DNA of 64,000 bases from Fratercula arctica. Taxonomy: Eukaryota > Chordata > Aves > Charadriiformes > Alcidae. Shown here piece after piece: positions 40,301-50,494 of the stretch (the stretch's first letter is position 1; the number at the start of each line of letters is the position of its first letter). The position numbers and the translations under genes were made by a program. The stretch covers positions 1,364,001 to 1,428,000 of the forward strand of contig CANTUZ010000004.1 in NCBI GenBank assembly GCA_947846985.1, written 5' to 3'. The notes under the pieces are model-generated. The model was not told the origin of the DNA, did not search any database, and was given only the letters and a program-made list of their open reading frames with translations.

Positions 40301-41346
40301 GGGCGGGATGCTGCTCTGGTTCGTCCTGTATGCTGTCTAGTCGTGGGGTTCCGTGGGATTACTCCTGAATCACGCTGCTTCCTGGAGGGCATGGCCGTTA
40401 GGAGAAGGCTTTACGCTGTCTTTGCTGTCCATCAACAGCTTGTCTGGGCTGCCGCGGGTTAAACTGGCGTAGCGTGTGCTCTGCAGTAGGCTGGCGCAAG
40501 GCAGACGTTACCCGGACGGGCACAAATGATCGGTAAAAAGCTGAGGAGAATGGGAAGCTGGGCGGTGGGGGCTGTGGACATCATCGTCTGTGCTGGGAAC
40601 AAGTCTTCTCCGGAGTGGCAGTGGCTGGGGGAGGGTCAGCCACGCGTTCAGCACGCTTCTTTCGGCTGACCACAAACTGCTTCAAGAAGTAGGTGTTCGA
40701 AGGGTTCGTCTGTTCATCTGACCAGAATGAAACATTAAATTATGTGGTGTATCTCTGTTCTGTGACAGGGTGACCATTACACTAAAAACCCAACATTTCC
40801 CGGTGTCACTTTGCTCCAGCGTGAGCTAAGATGGATGGCGCTGCTTTGCACAGAGGAATTTTTACCGGGGACATCACACCTTCTGATACCTTCCTCTTCT
40901 CCGTCCCCTCTCTCCTTATGACAGATTGAGCTTTACCTGCTTGTGTACCGAGAATTCATTCCCTGTGCTTTCTAGTAATTGCTCTACGTGCTGTTTTTGT
41001 AAAATCACCTTCGCTTAAGAATTCCAGCGTCCTAGCGTATTCACGGGTGTCTTGTCGGGCAGCACGTGGCTACAGAAGTGATAAAAGTTTGCGCCTAAAT
41101 GGTTATTTTAGGAGATTAGCAGCGCTGCAGCATTTGTTGTACTGCCGTTACTCATGCCCTTCGTTGGTTGTTGAAGCCCTGGGAGTGAAAGGTTACCGAA
41201 ACGCAGTTCCTCGGGCCGGGTTGGCTGCCCTACCAGAGAGGTTTACTTGGACAATTCCAGAAGTTCAACAAAGATGCTGTCACGCTTCAGCTTACAATAA
41301 ATGCTACGGAAAGAACAGCCACTCTGTGGCTGTAAGAGTTACAGCA
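34310..41346. other. Intergenic, no gene seen
   Basis: No gene is supported. A 206-codon + strand frame (34,882-35,502) with a fair start context (GCAATGG) has no domain I recognise. There is a 19-base T run at 36,472-36,490, and a CpG-dense patch at 38,101-38,290 listed separately. Confidence 0.45.
38101..38290. other. Isolated CpG island-like patch
   Basis: About 22 CpG in 180 bases, at roughly 60% GC, for an observed/expected ratio above 1. Dense runs include GAGGCGCGCGGATCCCGG (about 38,138-38,155) and CTCACGGCGGGG (about 38,187-38,198). It lies about 9.8 kb upstream of the ADAMTS3 start codon. A frame of 116 codons crosses it without similarity to a known protein. Confidence 0.5.
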
Positions 41347-41428
41347 TCTCTCCTGTGGCAGGGGGGTTGGAACTAGGTGATCTTTAAGGTCCCTCCCAGC
41401 CCAAACCGTTCTATGATTCTGTGATTTT
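41347..41428 (+). mobile_element. CR1 retrotransposon, short 3' end
   Basis: Only the last 80 or so bases of a CR1 copy in + orientation: TGGCAGGGGGGTTGGAACTA, GGTGATCTTTAAGGTCCCTC and AAACCGTTCTATGATTCTGT. It keeps an almost intact terminal 8-base repeat tail (TTCTATGATTCTGTGATT). Severe 5' truncation is normal for CR1 integration. Confidence 0.9.
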
Positions 41429-44400
41429 GCCTGACTGGGGGCAGAATTTCCGTGTCAAAGAGAGTACCGGGCGGTGTTTTCTGCGTTACTGAAGTCCTCG
41501 GATTGAGTGCTTCCGAGCGGAGGGCACTGCTCTGCCCCTTGATGCAATATAAAGGGGAAACGGAACGTAAAAAAAAATCCATGGCAAATATAATCCTGGT
41601 TGAAGATCTCTGAGCGCCGATTCCTAGAAGCCGATAATTGCCCTTATCAGTGGAAAAATTATTGCGAGTGTGCGAGCAGCCATTTCTGCGCACCCAGCAA
41701 GTGTTACCTATAGGTGTATGTCATCTGTCCGTCTGTGTGGACAAGGAGGTTGCAGAAGTGTGAACTGGGAATTTCGACAACCAGAAAAACGCTAGCAAAA
41801 ATGAGGGTGGGTAGCACACAGCGGTTCCCGTCCCTCCGGCATACAGGTATGATTTAAATGAGTCTGTCCCTCACGCAGAGACAATTCTCTAGAACTTGAA
41901 GGCAGAGCACGTGGACGCCCCGCGCGGGCCGTGGGGGTGAGAAAGGTCTTTTCCAGCTGTCTTTTTTTTGGAAGGTTTAAGGTAAGCACAAGCATTTAAA
42001 TGGGCCTTGGATGCGTAAGGGTCGCAGCCTCAGCGCTTCCAGGAACCTCTTGCAACACAAGCACCGCCGATTTCTCTATCAGTACCGCAGGCCATTAAAT
42101 CTTGGTCTTTTACTGGGTCTTATTTTTAAAATGGTTTATGGGTATTTGTTTGCTCATTTCTTTTGAGGATTCGAGGTGGTTTTAGTTGCATTTCGGTTTG
42201 GCACACATCGTTTCAAAATTAACCACCTTAAAATAGGAACAATTTTATGGAATGTGTCTATTATACGAAATGGTCCCAAGCACTGCCTCTTTCCATTACT
42301 TTCTATTTTTCATAACCTATTTTACAGCTGTAATTTTCATGTCTCACATTTTTTCTCTTCGGTTTCCTTATGTCCCGTGGTTAAATCTTGACCATAAGTC
42401 TTATGCCGCTTTGTTAAAAATAATAGGTCTGCTATATTTCTTCATTTAACAATCTGCTAGATTAATAGTGTCTTTAAAACAATTAAATAAGGTTGTGTGG
42501 TTTAATATTCCTGGTTTTAATGCACCATGAAGGAGAAACTATAGCCGTTTTCATTTATAGAGTGCGTGCGTTTCCCGTGCCGCCTGGCAGTTCTTGTCTG
42601 ACACCTTCGTACCGAAATCCCTTTCTCACGCTGCCGTGGCAAACACGCAAGAAAGGTAATAGCAAAAAAAAAAAAAAACCAAAAAAAAGCTTCTTGCGCA
42701 GTTTTGGAAATCGAATGACAGAAGCGGTTGGATGGCAAACAAGGCAAAAAAATTTTAAACGTGGAATCTCAGCAAAAAAGGCTTCGGAGCGCGCGGCCGG
42801 AGTTGCCATGTGGTGGGGCTGGAGAGGAGGCAGCCGTTGGGATTGTACGGGCAACACTGGCTCGCCTGGGTGATGGTGGGGCAGGGTCTGGAGCCCCGGT
42901 GGCACCGTCCTCACCCGCCGTGGTGACAAGTTGCCTGGCGAGCAGAAGGGACGCTGCAGCCGAGGGCAGCTGTACCACTTAATGGCGCAAGGACGCAGCA
43001 AGGGATGGGGTGCCGTTTAAGAACATAAAATTTGGTCCTTGCGTATCCAGGCTGTTGGGGTTGGATGTGTTTTTTTGCAGTAGTGTGACTCCAGCCCTTA
43101 CGGAAAGGTCTTTGTGCGCGGCCCCTGTATTGTGTGCGCTCACAATGCCTGCCACAATGGGGCTCCGGGCCGTGAATGGGACCTCAGCCGCTGCCGAAAT
43201 GCAAATAGTCATGAACTTTCAAAACGAGGGGCAGGCATTCTTTTCAGGGGTATCCTGTGCTAAGAAACTGGTTTGTATTGCCTTAGGTTGAACGATTGCA
43301 TCGTAGGCCTCCTGCATCTCTAATTACTTGGGAAAAAAAAATAATATTTCTACTTTTCCTTAAGGTTGTCTGGCTGGAACCTTGGCCAGGTGGTGTACAC
43401 GGGAACGCCACCAGGTCTCCGGGCTCCTGCCCCCCGCCAGTGTTCGGATGGAGAAGGGGAACCTGAGGCCCCATCTATCAGTCCTTCAAGTTGGCACCAA
43501 AGCCACGTGGCCGCAGAGCTGGTATCTGGCAGTAAATAACAAGCTGTGGTTTTAACAGTAAAGATGAAAAGAGAAAAAGAAGAAAAAAAAAAAAAAGAAA
43601 AAATTAGAAGAAGAAAAGGAAAAAAAAACCCCAACCAAGCATTGTATAAGGGATGTTCTTCAGTTTGTGGAGGTGGCAAAGACAGTAAATCAGTCTGTAA
43701 CTACCTTATCTGGAGAGTCTTGTACCTTTTTTGAACCAGCCCGCGTTGTCTTTTCTTAAAGAAAGGTGTCCCCCGTGGCCCGCTGCTACAGCGGTTCCTA
43801 AGAAAATAGGCAACCATCTGCACGACGCTTGCAAAGGATTTTTGATGTGCTAAAAGAGATGTTCACGGTGGATATCTCTGCCATCTTAAATACCCGGCTT
43901 GTTTTACCCCTGGCTCATTTTTAGTGCTGTGTCTGCTTTGCAAAGAACGGAATTAGTGTTTTCCAAGCTGGCCACTGTTAAGAAAGGTCATCAGATGCGG
44001 GCTGGCGAAGAACAGAGTAGATCAGAAACTCAGTAAGTCGTAATGGTTCCTAAATAGCAGGAGATGTCACTGCAAAACTGCATATTAATTGTGTGTGCGT
44101 ACACCATCAGTGGAGACTGTGATTTATCTGGACTAGAGATGCTATTCCTAGATGTTACAGTTAAGTTTACTAGGGGCGTGTCTCAAAAAAACGTTAACAT
44201 TCGAAAGCTTGTATTAAGTAGCATTGCAAAAACTCCCGTTCAGTTCATTTCTCTTGGTTCCGCAGAGGGACTATTCTTCTTGGAAGTTCCTCGGTTTGAA
44301 TTCTTGTTCCAATTCAAGCTTCGCTTTGAGATGGTTTTGTGTTGCAGGCACTTCTGCTGCGAGGGAAGTGAGATTTCGTAGGGACGGTGTTCCAGAGCCT

Positions 44401-46944
44401 TTATCATCAGGTTAAAAACTCAAACCACTGAGTTTTCACTCCCGTAAGTGTGATTCTTGCCACGCAAATCCTGCCGCCGTCTTTTCGCACGCCAGAATCT
44501 GGCCCCGTGCAAAACCTTTTCGACTTGAGTGCCTCCTGGCGGCGGGGCCGAACCTCGGGTTCAGGAGCTACTTGTAGCTATCAGTCCGGTGCATCGACAG
44601 AACCTGCAGAAAGCCCAGCTGAGGTTGCGTTAGCAAGGATAATTTTAGAGTCGCAAACACTTAGTAGATGCTTAATAGCCATATATATGTGTACGTGCTT
44701 ATGTAAATACATATATACCTGTGTATATATATCTCAGACCTGAAACACGCACAAGAAAATCTATGATTTCTTTGATAATAGTATGTCCAAACTTGGCTGT
44801 TAGGCATGAGAAATGTCTTTAATTGAACTTTTGTATGCTGCCTCGATTTACCTTTGTTACAGATACGGTACTCGGTCTTGTTTCTTATTAGAAGTAGCTG
44901 ACGAGGTGTCTAATTTCATCGCTTTCTTTTTGCTCTTTTACAATTCTGTCAAACTTTGGTTCTTTGCTCTTGGTAAAACAGAGTATCTGCCCTGGCCTCC
45001 AGCTCTGTCTTTGGTGTATCTCTGTTTCTTTGACTTTTAGAAACTTTTTTAGCCAATTTGGAAAAGTTCCACAACCTTTTCCAAGCATACAACCTGGAAT
45101 ACAACACTCAACTTCATTGAAAGGAGGTTTTTAAGATCACAGCAACAGCATTACGAAATGCCAGAGGCTGGGTTCCCTGCGCCTGTGGTGTGATGGCTTT
45201 CTGCACTCGGAGATCCCTGCACAGCCCTGTTCCGCATCGCCTGGGTGATGGGGAGTCCTCGGAACTGCTTTTTCCGCAGCGTTCCTGCGGGACGCGGAGG
45301 GGATTGCTGGAACCAGCTCCTCCTCTGTATTCCCCATTGTGGGGAGCCTGAGCGTGTGAAATGGTAGAGTGAAATCAAAAAGAGCCTGGCTTGCAACTTA
45401 GCTACACAAGATGGAAGAAAATGCGATCAAGTAATGAATTGCACATGGAATTAGCCTGCCTGATGCACCGGAGATGGTGCCGATCCGTCATTTCATGGCA
45501 GAAAACGGATGGTTTGCAAAGCACTCGGGTATGTTGTGTTACGGGAAAACCCACCAGGAAATCACCATCGTTGTTTTCAGGGTTTGAATAACGAGCAGTA
45601 GATAAGGTCTGAGGTCACGTCATGAGCATCTGTGAGGGAAACAAAACGTGGAATAGCTGTACGTTAAGTGAACGGTACCCGTTTGCGCACCGGAGGAGGG
45701 AAAAGTCGCGCGGGAGAAGTGGTGTGTCCTAATGCTTGGGCTGGCATCCCGGTTTGGCAGCTGGGAATTGACAGCTCTGACCCTGGGGCTTTGCAAACTT
45801 GCTGTCCTTACCTTACCTTGTAACGTGTGCTGACGTGGCCGGCAACGTGCAGCCCCTCCGCCTTCCCCAGTCTGGTCTTTAACCAGTGCCTCGTGCAGCT
45901 GCCGCAGTCACAGCGTGCGGGGTGTGACGGGCAGACATGATCTTACCCTTGCAATAAGGGACGTGTATCCAGGCATTCCCACTTCCTCAGAAAAACTCCT
46001 TTTATTTTTTTTGCTTCGCGAGAGAACATAACGCGGTTCAGGACCCGCGTGCTCTGAAACAGCAGAGGCTGCTGGGGTTTAAATATTTAAGATATCTCCC
46101 GAAAATCAAGGCTGGAGGCCTCCTCCTCCTCTTAACTGTTGCGATGGGGCAAGTCGGGTTTAGTAGAACCAGTATTTTGGTTTTCGTGTAGATATGATGG
46201 TTTCTGGCAGGCAGTTGAGCTTAAAAGATTATTATAGTGAGGCTTTCACACGTTTATTCTGAAAAACTTTTGAGTAGCAACGAGCCGCTTGTTTGTGGTA
46301 GATGGAGGAGGCCAAGAGCAACGTGTTTCGGTTGGTCGTGACATAACAGAACAGTGTGATTTTAAATTAGGATCCAGATGTTCCCGTAGTAACGGTCTCT
46401 CAGTGGGAAATCACTGGGGAGTCCTGGCCCTGACCACATTCACCCCTCTCTCTGAACACAGCTGAAGAGCGGGGGTGTAGGGGTGCTGTGTCTCTGCCTC
46501 CTAAGAAGTATTTGTGAAGCGTTTTGTTTCCCCCTGGGGGATACCCCGGGCGGTGTCTGTTACCACCTTGATATTGCACGGCCTCAACCCCGTAACGTCT
46601 CTGGGCACAGAGAAGGGACCCAGAACGTGCAGAGCGTAGTTTTTAAGATTTTTGTCTGCGGAAGGCCCTGCGGGGGGAGGTTTTGGTTCCTGTCCAGGCC
46701 CGGTGACACCGCCTGTTGTGAGCAGAGATTTGGGTGTGTGCTGGGGGGAAGAGAAGTCACTTTGTCACTGGGGTCTGGTCCGGGGTGGGGGTCTGGGGGA
46801 CTCGGTAGCTTTTTCTGTGCTGCCTGGGGTTGATATGGAACTTTGGAAATACGGAAACTTTGGCATGTCGTCACAGGCTGGGGGGCTCTTCTCGGAGTCA
46901 CTGCCATGGTGTGAAGCTGGTGTCCCTGCCACAGCAGGGCGAGG
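41429..46944. other. Intergenic sequence upstream of ADAMTS3
   Basis: No gene is supported. There is a 15-base A run at 42,664-42,678, a GC-rich stretch at about 42,780-42,980, a purine-only tract (mostly A with G) around 43,561-43,628 and AT/GT-rich sequence at 44,680-44,731. Sequence just left of the next CR1 copy (about 46,740-46,944) becomes G-rich. Part of it may be the diverged 5' portion of that CR1. Confidence 0.45.
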
Positions 46945-47490
46945 GGGGGGATCCTGCCCCTCTGCTCCGCTTGGGGGAGACCCCCCTGCAGCGCTGCCTC
47001 CAGCTCTGGAGTCACCAACAGCAGAAGGACACGGAGCTGTTGGAGCGGGGCCGGAGGAGGCCCCGGAGATGCTGGGAGGGCTGGAGCCCCTCTGCTGTGG
47101 GGACAGGCTGAGAGAGCTGGGGGGGTTCAGCCTGGAGAAGAGAAGGCTCCGGGGAGACCTTCCAGCCCCTGCCAGTCCCTAAAGGGGCTCCAGGAAAGCT
47201 GGGGAGGGACTCTGGAGCAGGGAAGGGAGCCGTGGGAAGAAGGGGAATGGCTTTAAACTGGAGGAGAAGAGATTTTGATTAAAGATTAGGAAGAAATTCT
47301 TTGGTGTGAGGGGGGTGAGCCCCTGGCCCAGGTTGCCCAGAGAAGCTGTGGCTGCCCCATCCCTGGAGGGTTTCGAGGCCAGGTTGGACGGGGCTTGGAG
47401 CAACCTGGGCTGGTGGGAGGTGTCCCTGCCCAGGGCAGGGGGTGGCACTGGGTGGGCTTTAAGGTCCCTTCCCCCCCAAACCATCCTGTG
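46945..47490 (+). mobile_element. CR1 retrotransposon copy abutting the ADAMTS3 CpG island
   Basis: A long, well-kept CR1 3' fragment in + orientation. Recognisable blocks in order are ATCCTGCCCCTCTGCTCCGC (about 46,950), CCAGCTCTGGAGTCACCAAC, GAGCTGTTGGAGCGGGGCCG (about 47,034), GACAGGCTGAGAGAGCTGGG (about 47,101), TTTAAACTGGAGGAGAAGAG, CAGGTTGCCCAGAGAAGCTG, GGTTGGACGGGGCTTGGAGC and TTTAAGGTCCCTTCCCCCCC (47,458-47,477), ending at CCATCCTGTG. Over the last 140 bases I count about 7 differences from the copy at 54,808, so the two belong to one relatively young subfamily. Its end lies about 440 bases before the ADAMTS3 start codon. The 5' limit is uncertain. Confidence 0.9.
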
Positions 47491-47708
47491 CCGCGCCGGG
47501 GCGCCCACATGCGTGTCCATGGCCCCATTGCGCCACCCCCACGCGTGTCCCTGAGGGGGTGCCGGTGCCCGACCCACCCCCCCCCCCTCCACCGCCGGCG
47601 GCGGCCCGTCCCGTCCCTGACGTGGCCGTGCCGGGCCGTGCCGAGGGCGGGGCGGCGGCCGCCCCCGGGGCGCCTTTATCAGCGGCGCAGGTGGCGCTGC
47701 GCGGGGCG

Positions 47709-47746
47709 GGCAGCGCGCGGGCAGGGCGCAGGCAGCGCGCGGGCAG
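47709..47746. repeat. Spaced 16-base repeat in 5' UTR
   Basis: GGCAGCGCGCGGGCAG occurs twice with a 22-base period (47,709-47,724 and 47,731-47,746). It is wholly GC-rich and lies in the presumed core promoter or 5' UTR of ADAMTS3. Confidence 0.85.
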
Positions 47747-47933
47747 CAGCAGGAGGCGGCGCGGTGAGCGGCCGCCGCCCAGCCCCGCCCGCCCGGGGCG
47801 CCAGCGGGGAACGGCCCCGGGGGGAGCCGCCGCCGCTCCGCCGCCGCCGCAGGAGGAGGAGGAGGAGGAGGCAGGCGGGAGGAGCGGGGCCGCGGCCGGC
47901 AGCGTGTGGTGTGGCTGGGCGGCGGTCCCCGTG

Positions 47934-48002
47934 ATGGTGCTCCTGCCCCTCTGGGTAGTGGCAGCCGCGCTCCTGGGGGTCCGCGCTGCGGCCGGTCGGC
48001 AG
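47934..48002 (+). CDS. ADAMTS3: ADAMTS3 exon 1 (coding part): signal peptide
   Basis: Encodes residues 1-23, MVLLPLWVVAAALLGV followed by RAAAGRQ. The start MVLL-LW--AAAL is the same pattern as the N-terminus of mammalian ADAMTS3 as I remember it, and unlike ADAMTS2 or ADAMTS14. Residues 3-16 form a hydrophobic signal peptide core, with cleavage probably around residues 20-22, so the enzyme enters the secretory pathway. The ATG is the first in the CpG island and has G at -3 and +4. The frame is open upstream but holds no other ATG. The exon ends in phase 0 at a perfect donor (CAG then GTGAGT). ADAMTS3 is a secreted zinc metalloprotease. It removes the N-propeptide of fibrillar procollagens and, with CCBE1, activates VEGF-C for lymphatic growth. 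Only its beginning is in this window. Confidence 0.92.
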
Positions 48003-48608
48003 GTGAGTGGCGGCGGGACCCCCGTCCCTTCCCTCCGCGTCCCCTCCGCGTCCCCTCCGCGTCCCCTCCCGCTGCCCCCGGCCCCTTCCCACCGCTGCCG
48101 TTCCGGGGAGCGCTCCCCGGCTGCCCGTTTCTTCTCCCGAACGCGTTTCCCTCCCCCAGCCCCGGCGCGGCCGGTACCGGCCTCCCGGCAGCGGGGCCGC
48201 GGCATCCCCGCCCCCGGGCGCCATGGCCCCGGCCGGTCGGGTGCCGCTGCCCCCCGGGAGCGGCGGGGGGGGCCGGGGAGCTGTCACCGCGCTCCTCCTC
48301 AGCGCCCCGGGGCCGCCAGGGCCTGCCTTCGGGCGCTGAACTAACTTTTTAGCTCGCTGTCGGCGATATATAGAACGGGTCGTTCAGAATCCGCCTTTCG
48401 CAGCGGCTCTATTTACATTAAACTTATTGCGGACTCTGCTTATTCAGTTCAGGAAAAATGCCGTCCCTGGAAAGCAAAAGCAGAGATGTAAGAAACGGTG
48501 CGGTACCGACCAAGTAATTTTTGATTCCTCTAGAAGCGCTCTGCTGTCACACATCGCATAGCAATGACGCTAACAACTTTGTGCTTGTGTTTCTTTTTTC
48601 TTCTGCAG
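48003..48608 (+). other. ADAMTS3: ADAMTS3 intron 1 (606 bases)
   Basis: A short first intron bounded by GTGAGT and a strong acceptor (TTTCTTTTTTCTTCTGCAG, 48,590-48,608). GCTAAC at 48,569-48,574 is a good branch point about 35 bases before the AG. The left half is CpG island sequence with an 11-base tandem repeat (CCCCTCCGCGT type, about three units, 48,031-48,069). I see no other element in it. Confidence 0.88.
48031..48069. repeat. 11-base tandem repeat, about 3.5 units
   Basis: Units of CCCCTCCGCGT repeat three times and part of a fourth, 30 bases after the exon 1 donor. A C-rich minisatellite like this may vary in copy number between individuals. Confidence 0.88.
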
Positions 48609-48636
48609 GCTGGTAAGGAACGGCACATCCAGATAG
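48609..48636 (+). CDS. ADAMTS3: ADAMTS3 exon 2: 28-base micro-exon
   Basis: Encodes AGKERHIQI (residues 24-32) plus the first base of codon 33. It begins after TTCTGCAG and ends at ATAG before GTGAGT, so both splice sites are strong. Mammalian ADAMTS3 as I remember it reads AGNEEMVQI then D at the same place. The start AG and the QI ending line up, and the length is identical, which is why I accept so short an exon. The G left over joins AA from exon 3 to give Glu33, keeping frame. It codes for the beginning of the propeptide just after the signal peptide. Skipping it would shift the frame (28 is not a multiple of 3). The exon is inferred from splice signals and similarity. Confidence 0.85.
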
Positions 48637-49318
48637 GTGAGTCGCTTTAACTGTTCTTGCTTCTGTCAAAACCGAAGTAAAAGAAATCTGCTTAACCAAA
48701 TAGCTTGTTTTCTCTAAAGGCGATGAGCAGGCTCCCCCACCCCGCTACCACCCAGCGGCGTTTGCGGTGTGAGTGATGTGGCGTGACTTGAATTTGCGTG
48801 CCCTCTCACCATGTGCCTTTGCGTCCTGACACCTCTGCGCTTCCCGATTTAAAGATAAAACAGCAAAAAGTTAAAAATTGCGGTGTGCTTAAAGTAACCC
48901 TCCCAATGTCCCAGCAAACCGACTCCGGGTCAGACGCCTTGTCTTCATTTCTGAACCGAGGAGGGAAGCGCCTGCCCCTCTTGGCCAGGGCCATCCGCGT
49001 CTTCATGCCATTTTCCTTCTGTGCTGGAAGAGTTCAACCTTTTCTTTCAGCTGGAAAAAATTTGTCTAGTGCCGAGGCGTCTTCATATGCTGCCGATGGC
49101 ACCGCGTGCTTGCTGCGTGCCTAACGGCGGTTGCTCGCTTTGAGTTATAAACTGATATTTTTAGGTAGTGAACTGCTGGTCTGGTTGGTGTCTGGGAGGA
49201 ACGAGGGCACCGCAGCGCAAGGTGCTTGGTCCGGCCCAGGGGTGTTTCACATTGAGTCAGCATCTCTGACTCTTTTCAAGGATGGGAAGCTTCCTATAAT
49301 TAGGGCGTCGGTGCGAGG

Positions 49319-49382
49319 GACACGCTCCTTGGCTTTCCCAAGTGGGAAGTGACACGCTCCTTGGCTTTCCCAGGTGGAAAAT
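49319..49382. repeat. Tandem duplication of 32 bases
   Basis: Two adjacent 32-base units. Both begin GACACGCTCCTTGGCTTTCC, then CAAGTGGGAAGT in the first and CAGGTGGAAAAT in the second. Only three bases differ, so the duplication is probably recent. It lies in intron 2 of ADAMTS3. Confidence 0.92.
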
Positions 49383-50457
49383 GAGCCTTTTAACAGCTTG
49401 CTGTTGAGCGCGAGTGTGTGCGCATGACTTGCTCCGGAGCTTTGCCGTGAGAGGAGCGATAGCGCTGGGAACGGACCCTGTGCCCTTCTGTTTCCAGTTG
49501 CTGTTAGATCTCCAGTTCTGAGGGTTTGGGTTCAGGTTTTGAGCTGAGGGTTTTGTTCAGAAAAGAATTTCAAGTATTTCTCTGAATTCTGGAGGTCTTG
49601 TCTCAGTTTCAGTTCTGGCGCTGCGTTCTTCTGGGCTTAGGTCGATTTCCACTGCCATCAGTGAATAATGGGAATTGAGACCGTTAGGTGCGTTTAAACC
49701 TAACTGGCACAGAGACTTTTTTTCCAGTGGTATGCTGAGCCTGTGTTTTATTTCTAGTCGTTTCCATGAGAAATGGATCGTATTTGAATTTCAGAAACCA
49801 TAAGCTATACAGGAACGCGTCTTTTAAATTATACAGTACATCAGACAAAATTCCTTAATCTGGAAAATAACTTTTTTTTTCCCCCCTTTAACTTCTTCCT
49901 TTCGTTGACGGCCCCAGCAGTGCTGTAGTCAGGAACGTTGGAGGAACCGCAGGAGAGGGGTGATACTGAGGGCGAACCCCACACGCCAGGTGGGTGTGGG
50001 ACAGGCTCTGCCGGGCCCTCGTGGCACCTGGGGAGCGGTTGGGTCTGGCGTGGTGTCACCCTCCTCTCCCTGGGCAGGGGCGGATCAGCTGGTGGCTCTG
50101 TCCACTTGCAGATCCATGCGTCCGTGGTCCCACGTGTCCCGTTGCGCCACTGTATTTCGAAAGCACAGATAGCTCGTTAACGCTTACGATAGTTGGGGTT
50201 TGTCCTACCCTTGATTTTCTTTGTAAGGTAATACTTGATCCTGTAAGTTCTGATTCGAAAAGCATGGCTTGCGCAGTTTAGAGTTTCAGTGACAACGGTA
50301 AAACCTGCGTTAGCTTTGCCTCTAAATGTCCCTATTAAGTGTCACTGTGCATCGGTGTTGTGTGTTTTGATTTGGCCCAGGGCTGGTTGCTGTCGGCAGT
50401 TACTCTTTTCTCGTAGCTTGGAAAGTCACTTAGGACAAATGGAAGCATATAGGATTT

Positions 50458-50494
50458 TATTTTTTTTAATATCAGTATTTTTTTTTAATGTCGG
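50458..50494. repeat. AT-rich imperfect duplication
   Basis: TATTTTTTTAATATCAG at about 50,458-50,475 is followed by TATTTTTTTTTAATGTCGG at 50,476-50,494, two units of 18 and 19 bases. It looks like replication slippage in intron 2. Confidence 0.7.

Larger units (their letters stand above)
47493..48345 (+). promoter_or_regulatory. ADAMTS3: ADAMTS3 promoter CpG island and 5' UTR
   Basis: A very GC-rich, CpG-dense block surrounds the ADAMTS3 start codon and extends into intron 1. It holds GC boxes: GGGCGGGGCGG at 47,645-47,655 and the reverse form CCCCGCCC at 47,783-47,790. TTTATC at 47,675-47,680 is a poor TATA-like site. If it is used, transcription would start near 47,705, but CpG island promoters usually start at several points. 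The likely 5' UTR contains a 16-base motif repeated at 47,709-47,724 and 47,731-47,746, a GCC-rich stretch around 47,826-47,850 and an AGG run at 47,851-47,871. No ATG lies between 47,525 and the start codon, so no upstream AUG competes. Island limits are judged by eye. Confidence 0.85.

Noticed and set aside
47559..47933. N-terminal extension of ADAMTS3 in the open frame upstream of 47,934
   Set aside because: The frame is open only because the CpG island has few stops. It contains no ATG before 47,934, and the Met at 47,934 starts the signal peptide that matches mammalian ADAMTS3.
47459..48287. Antisense long open frames across the CpG island
   Set aside because: GC-rich islands give long stop-free frames on all strands. 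The translations are low-complexity Pro/Arg/Gly/Ala and lack domains.
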